DNA of 64,000 nucleotides, from positions 434,001-498,000 of the forward strand of contig NZ_JANUGU010000002.1 of NCBI RefSeq assembly GCF_024753145.1, read 5' to 3'. This document shows positions 8,980-16,749 of the stretch, one piece after another. The position numbers and the translations under genes are program-made. Every line of letters begins with the position of its first letter. The first letter of the stretch is position 1. Under the pieces are notes generated by a model, which worked only from the letters and a program-made list of their open reading frames with translations, did not search any database and was not told the origin of the DNA. The stretch is from Massilia terrae (GTDB lineage Bacteria > Pseudomonadota > Gammaproteobacteria > Burkholderiales > Burkholderiaceae_D).

Positions 8980-9846
8980 TTAACCGTCGATCAGTTCCGG
9001 ATTCCAGGCATGCACCGTCTGCCGCTGCTCGCCCAGACCATCGATCCCCAGGCGCATCTGGTCGCCCGGCTTGAGGTAGACCGGTTCCGGCTTCTGCCCC
9101 AAGCCGACGCCCGGCGGCGTGCCCGTGCTGATCACGTCGCCCGGATTCAAGGTCATGAAACGGCTGATGTAGCTGACCAGGTGCGCAACGCCGAACACCA
9201 TCGTGCGCGTGTTGCCGGCCTGGAAGCGCTTGCCGTTCACCTCCAGCCACATGTCGAGGTTCTGCGGATCGGGCACTTCGTCGGCGGTGACCAGATAAGG
9301 TCCGACCGGGCCGAAGGTATCGCAGCCCTTGCCCTTGTCCCACTGGCCGCCGCGCTCGAGCTGGTATTCGCGTTCGGACAGGTCGTTGACCACGCAGTAG
9401 CCGGCCACGTAATCGAGCGCGTCCTCGATCTCGACGTAGCGCGCGCGGGCGCCGATCACGACCCCGAGCTCCACTTCCCAGTCGCTCTTGACCGAACCGC
9501 GCGGCAGCACCACCGGGTCATTGCAGCCGATGATGGAACTGGTGGCCTTGGTGAACAGCACCGGCTCGGCCGGAACTGCCATGCCCGATTCCGCCGCGTG
9601 GTCCGAATAATTCAGGCCGACGCAAATCAGCTTGCCGATATCGGCGACGATCGGCGCCATGCGCACCGGCTCGGCCACCGCCGGCAGCTGTTTCGGGTCG
9701 AGCTCCGCGAGGCGCGCCAGCGTGGCCTTGCCCAAGGTGGCCGAAGTCAGGTCGGGCAGAAAGCCGGACAGATCGCGCAGCACGCCGTCCTGGTCGCGCA
9801 AGCCTGGTTTCTCATTGCCCTTGGGGCCGAATCGCAGCAGTTTCAT
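8980..9846 (-). CDS. FAH-family hydrolase, probable 2,4-diketo-3-deoxy-L-fuconate hydrolase
   Basis: 288 residues, full length for the fumarylacetoacetate hydrolase family. The metal site is E124 and E126 (DWEVELGVVIG) with D155 (GYCVVNDLSERE); substrate-side motifs are KGCDTFGPVGPYLV and NPGDVISTGTPPGVGLG. In the non-phosphorylating L-fucose and L-rhamnose routes this family cleaves the 2,4-diketo-3-deoxy acid to pyruvate and L-lactate, and the neighbours support that role. Its ATG overlaps the stop of the lactonase gene by 4 bases, so the two are translationally coupled. It is the last gene of the operon running from 13253. Confidence 0.88.
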   Translation of the reverse strand: MKLLRFGPKGNEKPGLRDQDGVLRDLSGFLPDLTSATLGKATLARLAELDPKQLPAVAEPVRMAPIVADIGKLICVGLNYSDHAAESGMAVPAEPVLFTKATSSIIGCNDPVVLPRGSVKSDWEVELGVVIGARARYVEIEDALDYVAGYCVVNDLSEREYQLERGGQWDKGKGCDTFGPVGPYLVTADEVPDPQNLDMWLEVNGKRFQAGNTRTMVFGVAHLVSYISRFMTLNPGDVISTGTPPGVGLGQKPEPVYLKPGDQMRLGIDGLGEQRQTVHAWNPELIDG

Positions 9847-10685
9847 GGTTTCCTTTTCAATTCGATTTGGTAAAAGCGGCAGGCGTTAAGCCCAAACACG
9901 GCCGCGCGCGCGTCATGGTCAAGATGGTCAAGCATGGCCTCGCAGGCGGCCAGCCAGCGGCCGTAATCGGCGGCCAGGTTCAGCACTGGCCAATCGCTGC
10001 CCCACATCAGCCGTTCGGGTCCGAACCAGTCCAGCAGGCCGGCGACGCAAGGCTGGAGGTCGTCCAATTGCCAGTGCGGCGCCGCCTCGGTTACAAGACC
10101 CGACAACTTGCAGGCCACGTTGGGAAGCTGCGCCAGCGCCTGCATGTCGCGGCCCCACTGTTCGATCTGGCCGGAGGCAAGGTCCGGCTTGGCGGCATGG
10201 TCGATCACGATCGCCAGCTCGGTGAAGCGTCGTGCGAAGTGCAGCAGCGCGGGCAGCTGGCCCGGGCGCACCAGCGCGTCAAAACTCAGGCCATAGGCGA
10301 TCATCGCCCGCACCGCCGGTTCCAGCGCGGGGTCGAGCAGCCAGGTGCCATCCGGCAGATCCTGCAGCATCGGACGCAGGCCGCGCATCTTGGGCCTGGC
10401 CGCCAGCGCGGCGATCCGCTGCGGCGCGGCGGGCGCCTTGAGGTCAGTCCAGCCGACCACCGCGCCGATGAACTCGTGTTGGTCGGCCAGGTCGAGCAAG
10501 GCCAGCGTGTCGGCATCGTCGGGCAGCGACTGCACCAGCACACAGCTTTCGATGCCATGGGCCTGCAGCAGCGGCGCCAGGTCGGCCGGGCCGAAATCAC
10601 GGTACAGCGCGGCCAGCGCGGGCGGCGGCCAGTCGCGCCCCGGATCGTCGAGGCGCCAGAAATGCTGGTGAGCGTCGACCTTCAT
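9843..10685 (-). CDS. Amidohydrolase-2 family L-fuconolactonase
   Basis: 280-residue TIM-barrel hydrolase expected to open L-fucono-lactone to L-fuconate. The N-terminus carries the H-x-H metal motif (VDAHQHFWRL, H6 and H8); later ligands are the histidine in IVIDHAAKPDL and the aspartate in LMWGSDWPVLN, as in COG3618 lactonases. A GGAGCAGGG ribosome site precedes the ATG. It overlaps the FAH-family gene by 4 bases and follows the dehydratase gene by 10 bases. The family also includes L-rhamnono-lactonases; fucose is preferred here because fucP and a GH95 fucosidase are linked. Confidence 0.85.
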   Translation of the reverse strand: MKVDAHQHFWRLDDPGRDWPPPALAALYRDFGPADLAPLLQAHGIESCVLVQSLPDDADTLALLDLADQHEFIGAVVGWTDLKAPAAPQRIAALAARPKMRGLRPMLQDLPDGTWLLDPALEPAVRAMIAYGLSFDALVRPGQLPALLHFARRFTELAIVIDHAAKPDLASGQIEQWGRDMQALAQLPNVACKLSGLVTEAAPHWQLDDLQPCVAGLLDWFGPERLMWGSDWPVLNLAADYGRWLAACEAMLDHLDHDARAAVFGLNACRFYQIELKRKP

Positions 10686-10695
10686 GCCCTGCTCC

Positions 10696-11922
10696 TCAGG
10701 CGGCCTTCAAGGGAAAGCAGCCCGGTCCCGCCGGCTCGAACTGCTTGTAGGTGAGGATGAATTCCTGGTGGCCGAGGTCTTCCGAACGGCTCGCTTCACC
10801 GTTCGCGACTTTCACCACCAGGTCGACGATCTCCTGCCCGACTTGCTCCAGCGTAGCCTCGCCCGTCAGCACGCGGCCGGCGTTGACGTCCATGTCCTCG
10901 GCCAGGCGCTCGTAGGTATCGGGATTGGCGCACACCTTGATCACCGGCGAAATCGCCGAACCGACCACCGATCCGCGCCCGGTGGTGAACAGCGTCAGGT
11001 GGGCGCCGCAGGCGATGAGTTCGACGATCTCGGCGTTGTCCGAGATGTTCGGGAAGCCGAAGCGCGGCTCGCCGTCCGGCACCACATCCAGCAGGTACAG
11101 GCCGGGGCCCCAGGTCCGGTCGCCGGGCTTGATGATGCCGCTGATCGGCGAGGCCCCGCTCTTGGCATAAGCGCCCAGCGACTTCTCCTCCTGTGTGGTG
11201 AGGCCGCCATCCGCGTTCCCGGGCGCGAAGCTGCCGTGACCCATGATTGTGTAGTAGCGCGCCGCCTTTTCCACGCACTTGACGATCTCGTCGCCCAGTT
11301 CGGGCGTCAGCGCGCGCCGCTTCATGTGGAACTCGCAGCCCACCAGTTCACCAGTCTCTTCGAAGATGCAGGCGCTGCCCGACTCGATCAAACTGTCGAA
11401 GGCCAGCCCGACGGCCGGGTTGGCGGTGATGCCGCTGGTGCTGTCCGAGCCGCCGCAGATGGTGGCGACCACCAGTTCGTCGAGGCCCATCGGCACCTTC
11501 TCCTGGGCCGCGAGCATGTCCAGCGCCCAGCTCACCCACTCCACGCCGCTGGAGACGCTGGTGCGCGTGCCGCGATTTTGCTGGATGGTGATGGTGTGCA
11601 CCGGACGCCCGCTGGCCGCGACGGTATCGTGCAGGCTGTTGCGGTTGAAGCCTTCGCAGCCCAGCGAGACGACCAGCACCGCGCCCACGTTCGGATGGGT
11701 CGCCAGCTGCTTCATCATCGTGTCGGCGTAGGCGTTCGGATAACAGCCGGGGAAGCCGATCAGGTGCACCGGCTGGCCGGCGAAGGCATTCACCACCAGC
11801 CGCGCCACGTGGTGCGCGCATTCGACCGTGTAGGCGACGGCGACGACATTGCGAATGCCCTTGCGGCCGTCCGCGCGCGGATAACCGGAAAGGACCGGGA
11901 CTTGGCTTGTCGATGGACTCAT
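10696..11922 (-). CDS. UxaA-family dehydratase large subunit, probable L-fuconate dehydratase
   Basis: 408 residues matching the C-terminal catalytic part of altronate/galactarate dehydratases. Typical motifs are GFPGCYPN, VVSLGCEGFNRNS, ICGGSDSTSGITANPA and HLTLFTTGRGSVVGSAISP. In this setting it should dehydrate L-fuconate to 2-keto-3-deoxy-L-fuconate. No enolase-superfamily fuconate dehydratase lies in the cluster, so this is the only candidate for that step. It overlaps the small SAF-domain gene by 4 bases; the two together equal one full-length UxaA. Altronate itself is an unlikely substrate because no uronate genes are near. Confidence 0.82.
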   Translation of the reverse strand: MSPSTSQVPVLSGYPRADGRKGIRNVVAVAYTVECAHHVARLVVNAFAGQPVHLIGFPGCYPNAYADTMMKQLATHPNVGAVLVVSLGCEGFNRNSLHDTVAASGRPVHTITIQQNRGTRTSVSSGVEWVSWALDMLAAQEKVPMGLDELVVATICGGSDSTSGITANPAVGLAFDSLIESGSACIFEETGELVGCEFHMKRRALTPELGDEIVKCVEKAARYYTIMGHGSFAPGNADGGLTTQEEKSLGAYAKSGASPISGIIKPGDRTWGPGLYLLDVVPDGEPRFGFPNISDNAEIVELIACGAHLTLFTTGRGSVVGSAISPVIKVCANPDTYERLAEDMDVNAGRVLTGEATLEQVGQEIVDLVVKVANGEASRSEDLGHQEFILTYKQFEPAGPGCFPLKAA

Positions 11923-12263
11923 GATGAAGGGCCGTCTCCAATGAAATGCTGGCCATCGCCGGCCAGGGTGTAGGTGGGCATATAGTCGCTAGCCAGGTTA
12001 TGCGTGTGGATGTGCGCCCCCGCGGCCACCGGCGCCGTGATGGTGCCGATCGGCGCGCCGTAACGCAGCACCCGGTCGCCAGGGACGAGCGCGTGGCGCG
12101 CCACCTTGTGGCCGAGCTGGACCGCCTCGGGCAGGACGACGGGCACGCCATCGATCTCGACGAGCAGGCCCGCCGGCAGCTGCGTGCGGGCGATCATGCA
12201 GTTATCTTCGGGCGACATGAGCAGGAGGCGGCCGGCCGCAGCCGCCGCGCTTTCATTAGACAT
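11919..12263 (-). CDS. UxaA-family dehydratase small subunit (SAF domain)
   Basis: 114 residues forming the N-terminal SAF-like domain that is fused to the catalytic part in classic altronate dehydratase. The segment DNCMIARTQLPAG and the metal-site-like AGAHIHTHNLASDY are characteristic. The stop overlaps the start of the large-subunit gene by 4 bases, so equimolar production is likely. An AAGGA ribosome site precedes the ATG. I infer a two-subunit L-fuconate dehydratase. Alone this domain has no known activity. Confidence 0.82.
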   Translation of the reverse strand: MSNESAAAAAGRLLLMSPEDNCMIARTQLPAGLLVEIDGVPVVLPEAVQLGHKVARHALVPGDRVLRYGAPIGTITAPVAAGAHIHTHNLASDYMPTYTLAGDGQHFIGDGPSS

Positions 12264-12326
12264 GGGTGAGTCCTTGCTGGGTTGAACGTGGACCAGGCCC
12301 GCTCACCCCTGCCGCAACGACGGGGG

Positions 12327-13253
12327 CTAGTGCGCGCTCTGGTGCTGCGCTGCGTCCGGACTGCGGTTGAGCACTGCGTCGAGCATCGTGCTGCGGGCCG
12401 AATCCAGGTGTTTGTTCATCGCGGCCTGGGCGGCCGCGCGGTCGCGCTTGGCCAGGGCGCGCAACAGGGCCAGGTGCTCCAGCACCGCCTGTTCGATGCG
12501 TGGCTTCTCCAATTCCTTGTCCCACTGGTAGTGGTAGTGGAACACCAGCGACACCACGTCGTTCAGGCTGAACGCGAAGCGATTGTTCAACAGCCCGATC
12601 AGGAAGGTGTGCAGCTCGCGGTCGAGCGCTGGGAATTGTTCGTAGTTGTCCGGCAGGCCCGCCTTGAGCTGCTCGTGGCGCGCGACCAATTCGGTCACCT
12701 GGTCGAAGGCCGGATGCCCCGGCGGCAGGCTGAGCAGCTGCTCCACCGCGGCCATTTCGAACATGCGCCGCACCTGCTCCAGCTCCATCGCAAAGGTGCG
12801 GTCGAAGGCGCACAGGCGCCATCCGCCCTGCGGCTTCTTCTCGATCAGCCCGAAGCGCGAAAAGCCGATCAGGAATTCGCGCACGCTGATCGTGCTGGCG
12901 CCCGCGGCCCGCGCCAGTTCGGCTTCGGAGAAGGCGGCGCCCGGCGGCAGGTCGTTGCGGTAGATGCGCTCCATCAGCACTTCCTGGATGCGCACGGCGC
13001 CCGACTGCAGCTCGGTCTCCTCGAAATAATCGTCGTCCTGCGGCTTGCGCAGCAGGCGCCGGTCGTCCAGGCCGGCGATCAGGCCGCGGTTGTGCAGGTA
13101 GGCCAGCGCACTGCGCACCGCCGTGCGGCTGCCCTGGGTCAGCTCGGCCATCCGGCTCTCCGACGGCAGCAAGTCGCCCACCGCGACGCTGGCATCGAGG
13201 TAGTTCAACAGGGCGTTGGTGCTGCGCTTGAAGATGAGGGGCGGTTTCGCCAT
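12327..13253 (-). CDS. GntR/FCD transcriptional regulator with two winged-helix domains
   Basis: 308 residues from the ATG at 13253; a start at 13298 is possible but lies within 8 bases of a TATAAT box. Ordinary FCD regulators are about 230-250 residues. Here one winged helix spans about 8-70 (LLPSESRMAELTQGSRTAVR) and a second about 88-148 (ERIYRNDLPPGAAFSEAELA through GLIEKKPQGGWRL). The FCD effector domain follows with the metal-type residues D211, H215, H260 and H282. FCD domains bind small acids, so a fuconate-pathway intermediate is the likely inducer. It heads the catabolic operon and faces fucP across 380 bp. Confidence 0.85.
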   Translation of the reverse strand: MAKPPLIFKRSTNALLNYLDASVAVGDLLPSESRMAELTQGSRTAVRSALAYLHNRGLIAGLDDRRLLRKPQDDDYFEETELQSGAVRIQEVLMERIYRNDLPPGAAFSEAELARAAGASTISVREFLIGFSRFGLIEKKPQGGWRLCAFDRTFAMELEQVRRMFEMAAVEQLLSLPPGHPAFDQVTELVARHEQLKAGLPDNYEQFPALDRELHTFLIGLLNNRFAFSLNDVVSLVFHYHYQWDKELEKPRIEQAVLEHLALLRALAKRDRAAAQAAMNKHLDSARSTMLDAVLNRSPDAAQHQSAH

Positions 13254-13300
13254 GGCTTGAGTGCGCCGTCCGTTGTACGGCACTTGATACGAATGCAAAC

Positions 13301-13306
13301 ATTATA
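13301..13306 (-). promoter_or_regulatory. -10 box of the regulator/catabolic operon
   Basis: A perfect TATAAT reads on the minus strand; no good -35 is visible upstream. The box argues that translation starts at 13253 and not at 13298. No clear copy of the 20-bp operator overlaps it. Confidence 0.45.
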
Positions 13307-13477
13307 CCGGCGGTCGTGCGCGAAAAACCTCGTCCGCCCTTGCCCATCCAGCCCGCAACCGCGCCCGCCCATCGCGCGGCAGCACGCCGCCGTCCGCGTG
13401 ACGGGGCCGCGCGATACCGCATTGCTGCTGGATGGTGGGAGCTAAACATCAGATTCCTAAAGAGAAGTGGATTGATC

Positions 13478-13497
13478 GTATCTGATATATAAAAGAC
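13478..13497. promoter_or_regulatory. Operator candidate 2 of the fucose regulon
   Basis: GTATCTGATATATAAAAGAC matches the site before the TonB receptor at 15 of 20 positions and shares the central GATATATA-type core. Its centre is 84 bp from candidate 3, about eight helical turns, which would suit looping between two bound dimers. Confidence 0.45.
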
Positions 13498-13561
13498 CGT
13501 CAATGCCGTGAATGGCTCCAAACCCACACTGATCGACAACGTGATCAAAAAATGAATGAAA

Positions 13562-13581
13562 GTACAGAATATATAGAGTAC
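13562..13581. promoter_or_regulatory. Operator candidate 3 of the fucose regulon
   Basis: GTACAGAATATATAGAGTAC is identical to the receptor site at 17 of 20 positions and is itself a GTAC...GTAC palindrome around the AATATATAGA core. It ends 52 bp before the fucP start codon. Confidence 0.6.
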
Positions 13582-13633
13582 CATTCCTGCGTTGAAGAGA
13601 AATTTATAAGCTGTACAACCAGGAGACCCTTCA

Positions 13634-14938
13634 ATGAGCAAGTCCCGCCACCGGTTCGCCTTTGCGATGATCGCCACACTGTTCTTCATGTGGGGATTCG
13701 TGCATAACCTGGATCCGATCCTGATCCCGCACCTGAAGCGTTCGTTCAGCCTGTCGGTCCTGCAGTCCTCGCTGGTCGATTCGGCCGTGTTCATCGCCTA
13801 CTTCGTGATGGCGCTGCCGGCCGGCTTCCTGATCCGCAGGATCGGCTACAAGCACACGATCGTCGCCGGCCTGCTGATGTTCGCCACCGGCGCCCTGCTG
13901 TTCATCCCGGCCGCCAATACCCAGCAATATATCTTCTTCCTGGGCGCGCTCTTCATCATCGCCTGCGGGCTGGCGACGCTGGAAACCGCCGCGAATCCCT
14001 ACGCCGTTTTGCTGGGCGCGCCCGAGCGCGCGGCACGCCGCTTGAACCTGGCGCAGGCCTTCAATGGCATGGCGGCCACCCTGGCGCCCATCATCGGCGC
14101 GCGCCTGATCCTGGTGCACGGCGCCAGCGACGCCGAACTGCAGGCGATGCCCGCCGCGGCGCGCCAGGTCGCGCTGGCCGCGGAAGCGTCCAGCGTCAAG
14201 ACGCCCTATCTCGTGCTGGGCCTCACCATCCTGGTCATCGCCGCGATCTTCCGAAAACTGGAACTGCCCACGCCCGCCGCACAAGAACCGGACGGCGGCG
14301 CCGCGCGCCCGACCATCGCCAGCGCATGGCGGCGCGGCCCGATCCGGCGCGCGGTGATCGCCCAGTTCTTCTACGTCGGCGCCCAGGTCTGCGTCTTCAG
14401 CTTCTTCATCCTGTACGCCTCGCGCGCGGCAGGCATCTCGCACGTCGCCGCCGCCGACTATCTCGGCTGGGGCTGCGGCGCCGCCTTCATGGCCGGGCGC
14501 TTCGCCGGCACCTGGTTCATGCGCTTCATCGAACCGGCCCGCCTGCTGCTGCTCTACGCGCTCGCCACCAGCACCCTGTCGCTGGTAGCGATGCTCGGCC
14601 ACGGCATGCCGACCGTGTTCGCGGTGATCGGCATCGCGTTCTTCATGTCGATCATGTTCCCGACTATTTTCTCGCTCGGGATCCAGGATGCGGGAGCGGA
14701 TACCGAGATGGGCAGCAGCCTGCTGGTCATGTCCATCGTCGGCGGCGCGCTCCTGCCGCCGCTGTTCGGCGCGCTCAGCGACTGGAGCGGTAACATCCAG
14801 ATCGGCTACGCCGTGCCGCTGCTCTGCTTCCTGGTCATCGGCTGGTTCGCCCGCGGCGCACTGCGCCACGCGGCCCTGCCCGTGCCCTCCACCATCCACC
14901 CACAAGGGAGTACCGCTCAACATGTTTGCGCTGAATGA
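13634..14938 (+). CDS. fucP: FucP-family L-fucose:proton symporter
   Basis: 434-residue MFS transporter of the inner membrane with about 12 membrane segments. It keeps the two acidic residues essential in E. coli FucP: D27 in WGFVHNLDPILIP, equivalent to D46, and E117 in GLATLETAANPYAV, equivalent to E135. AGGAGA at 13621-13626 sets the start. The last 17 bases overlap the start of the next SDR gene. Two operator-like palindromes lie upstream. It brings in L-fucose freed by the GH95 enzyme. Related family members move glucose or galactose, but the context favours fucose. Confidence 0.9.
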   Translation: MSKSRHRFAFAMIATLFFMWGFVHNLDPILIPHLKRSFSLSVLQSSLVDSAVFIAYFVMALPAGFLIRRIGYKHTIVAGLLMFATGALLFIPAANTQQYIFFLGALFIIACGLATLETAANPYAVLLGAPERAARRLNLAQAFNGMAATLAPIIGARLILVHGASDAELQAMPAAARQVALAAEASSVKTPYLVLGLTILVIAAIFRKLELPTPAAQEPDGGAARPTIASAWRRGPIRRAVIAQFFYVGAQVCVFSFFILYASRAAGISHVAAADYLGWGCGAAFMAGRFAGTWFMRFIEPARLLLLYALATSTLSLVAMLGHGMPTVFAVIGIAFFMSIMFPTIFSLGIQDAGADTEMGSSLLVMSIVGGALLPPLFGALSDWSGNIQIGYAVPLLCFLVIGWFARGALRHAALPVPSTIHPQGSTAQHVCAE

Positions 14939-15686
14939 AAAAACAGCCCTGATCACCGGCGCCGGCAGCGGCATCGGCCGCGCGATGGCAATCCTGTTCG
15001 CCCAACAGGGCGCGTTCGTGCACGTCCTCGACGTCAGCGAATCGGCAGCGGCAGGCGTCGTGGAAGATATCCGGGCCGGCGGCGGACACGCCCGCGCCCA
15101 TGCCTGCAATGTCGCCGACTACGACGAAGTGATGGCTACATTCGACCGCATCGGCGCCATCGACATCCTGGTCAACAACGCCGGCATCGCCCACATCGGC
15201 AAGGCGGACACCACCAGCGAAGCCGACTTCGACCGCGTCATGAGCGTAAACGTGAAGGGCGTGTACCACTGCCTGCACGCCGCCATCCCGCAGCTGCGCA
15301 AGAACGGCGGCGGCGTGATCATCAACATGGCCTCGGTCGCGGCCTGGGTCGGCATTGCGGACCGCTTCGCCTACTCCACCGCCAAGGGTGCGGTGATGGC
15401 GATGACCCTGTCGGTCGCCAAGGACTACATCAAGGATGGCATTCGCTGCAATTCGATCTCGCCGGGCCGCGTGCACACGCCCTTCGTCGACGGCTTCCTG
15501 GCGAAGAACTATCCGGGACAGGAAAGCGAGATGTTCGAGAAGCTGGCCAAGACCCAGCCGATCGGCCGCATGGCCAAGCCCGAGGAAGTCGCCGCGCTGG
15601 CGCTCTACCTGTGCAGCGAGCAGGCGTCCTTCATCACCGGCACCGATTTCCCGATCGACGGTGGCTTCATCACCCTGAACAGCTGA
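14922..15686 (+). CDS. SDR dehydrogenase, probable 2-keto-3-deoxy-L-fuconate 4-dehydrogenase
   Basis: 254-residue classical short-chain dehydrogenase. The cofactor motif is TGAGSGIG (13-20) and D37 in VLDVSE favours NAD+. The full catalytic tetrad is present: N110, S138 (NMASVAAW), Y151 and K155 (AYSTAKGA). Of the two SDRs in the cluster this one resembles the enzymes that oxidise 2-keto-3-deoxy sugar acids at C4, giving the substrate of the FAH-family hydrolase. The start is the ATG 11 bases after GGGAG, inside the end of fucP. The assignment of the two SDRs to their steps is inference. Confidence 0.8.
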   Translation: MFALNEKTALITGAGSGIGRAMAILFAQQGAFVHVLDVSESAAAGVVEDIRAGGGHARAHACNVADYDEVMATFDRIGAIDILVNNAGIAHIGKADTTSEADFDRVMSVNVKGVYHCLHAAIPQLRKNGGGVIINMASVAAWVGIADRFAYSTAKGAVMAMTLSVAKDYIKDGIRCNSISPGRVHTPFVDGFLAKNYPGQESEMFEKLAKTQPIGRMAKPEEVAALALYLCSEQASFITGTDFPIDGGFITLNS

Positions 15687-15702
15687 CGCGCGAGGCTTCT
15701 GC

Positions 15703-16482
15703 ATGGATCTTCAACTGAAGGACAAGGTCGTGGTCGTGACCGGCGGCGCGAAAGGCATCGGCGAAGGCATCAGCCGGGCGTTGGCTGCGGAAGGCGCGAT
15801 CCCCGTGATCGTCGGCCGCAACCAGGCCGACAACGAAGCGGCGGTGGCCGCGATCGAAGCTGCCGGCGGACGTGCGGCCGGCGTGGTGGCGGAACTCAGC
15901 CGGCCGGAAGACTGCGAAACGGCGGTGGCCGAAGTGCTGCGGCGCTACGGCCGCGTGGATGGCCTGGTCAACAACGCCGGCGTCAACGATGGCGTCAGCC
16001 TGGCGCGCGGGACCTACCGGCAGTTCGTCGACAGCCTGCACAAGAACCTGATCCACTACTACCTGATGGCCCAGCACTGCCTGCCCGCCCTCAAGCAAAG
16101 CGGCGGCAGCATCGTGAACATCGGCAGCAAGACGGCCGATACCGGCCAGGGCGGCACCTCGGCCTATGCCGCAGCGAACGGCGGACGTAATGCGCTGACG
16201 CGCGAATGGGCGGTGGAGCTGCTCGAATTCGGCATCCGCGTCAACGCCGTGATCGTGGCCGAATGCTATACGCCGCTGTACCAGCAGTGGATCCAGGGTT
16301 TCGACAAGCCGGAAGAGGCATTGCAGCACATCTGCGAGCGCATCCCGCTGGGGCGCCGCATGACCAAGGCGGAGGAAATCGCCGACACCGTCGCTTTCCT
16401 GCTCAGCCCACGTTCCAGCCATACGACCGGGCAGCTGATCCATGTGGATGGAGGGTACGTGCACCTCGACCGGGCGCTGTGA
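15703..16482 (+). CDS. SDR family L-fucose dehydrogenase candidate with YxxxN in place of YxxxK
   Basis: 259 residues. It has the Rossmann motif TGGAKGIG (13-20), N115 (HKNLIHYY), S142 (IGSKTAD) and Y155. The residue four after the tyrosine is N159 (SAYAAANGGRNA), where classical SDRs have a lysine. The segments SKTADTGQGGTSAY and LTREWAVELL, and AECYTPLY in the substrate loop, resemble L-fucose dehydrogenases, so oxidation of L-fucose to the lactone is the most likely role. It starts 17 bases after the other SDR and closes the fucP operon. How it works without the lysine is not clear from the sequence. Confidence 0.75.
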   Translation: MDLQLKDKVVVVTGGAKGIGEGISRALAAEGAIPVIVGRNQADNEAAVAAIEAAGGRAAGVVAELSRPEDCETAVAEVLRRYGRVDGLVNNAGVNDGVSLARGTYRQFVDSLHKNLIHYYLMAQHCLPALKQSGGSIVNIGSKTADTGQGGTSAYAAANGGRNALTREWAVELLEFGIRVNAVIVAECYTPLYQQWIQGFDKPEEALQHICERIPLGRRMTKAEEIADTVAFLLSPRSSHTTGQLIHVDGGYVHLDRAL

Positions 16483-16527
16483 GACGGCATGCGACAAATG
16501 GCACTGGCGCAACCATAAAACTGTCGC

Positions 16528-16533
16528 TATAAT
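16528..16533 (+). promoter_or_regulatory. -10 box of the tRNA-Lys gene
   Basis: TATAAT lies 12 bp before the tRNA 5' end. No convincing -35 is seen. Confidence 0.5.
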
Positions 16534-16545
16534 AGCGGGCTCATC

Positions 16546-16621
16546 GGGTCGTTAGCTCAGTTGGTAGAGCAGCGGACTTTTAATCCGTTGGTCGCAGGTT
16601 CGAGCCCCGCACGGCCTACCA
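16546..16621 (+). tRNA. tRNA-Lys (anticodon UUU)
   Basis: A 76-base cloverleaf with encoded CCA. The anticodon loop is CTTTTAA on a GCGGA/TCCGT stem, and the D arm is GCTC...GAGC. The body is close to the usual bacterial tRNA-Lys. Two oddities are visible: the first acceptor pair is G1-U72, and the T stem GCAGG/CCCGC has an A51-C63 mismatch. It may be a second, slightly divergent copy. A terminator follows 13 bases later. Confidence 0.93.
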
Positions 16622-16634
16622 GATACAAGCAGGA

Positions 16635-16664
16635 AGCCCACGAATTTCGGTTCGTGGGCTTTTT
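16635..16664 (+). terminator. Terminator of the tRNA-Lys transcript
   Basis: The 10-bp stem AGCCCACGAA/TTCGTGGGCT with loop TTTCGG is followed by four T residues. Confidence 0.85.
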
Positions 16665-16749
16665 GCTTTCTGGTCCCTCTCTGGTCGCTTTGAAAGGCGG
16701 CCGGCCGTTTCCGCCCCTCGGCCTTTCCATATTGCCGCGTTCGCATCGG

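Noticed and set aside
10696..12263. True altronate dehydratase for uronate breakdown
   Set aside because: No uronate genes are linked; the operon has a fuconolactonase-type enzyme, an FAH-family hydrolase and a fucose transporter.
16546..16664. tRNA-Lys as an integration site of a genomic island
   Set aside because: No integrase is near and no direct repeat of the tRNA 3' end was seen elsewhere in the window.
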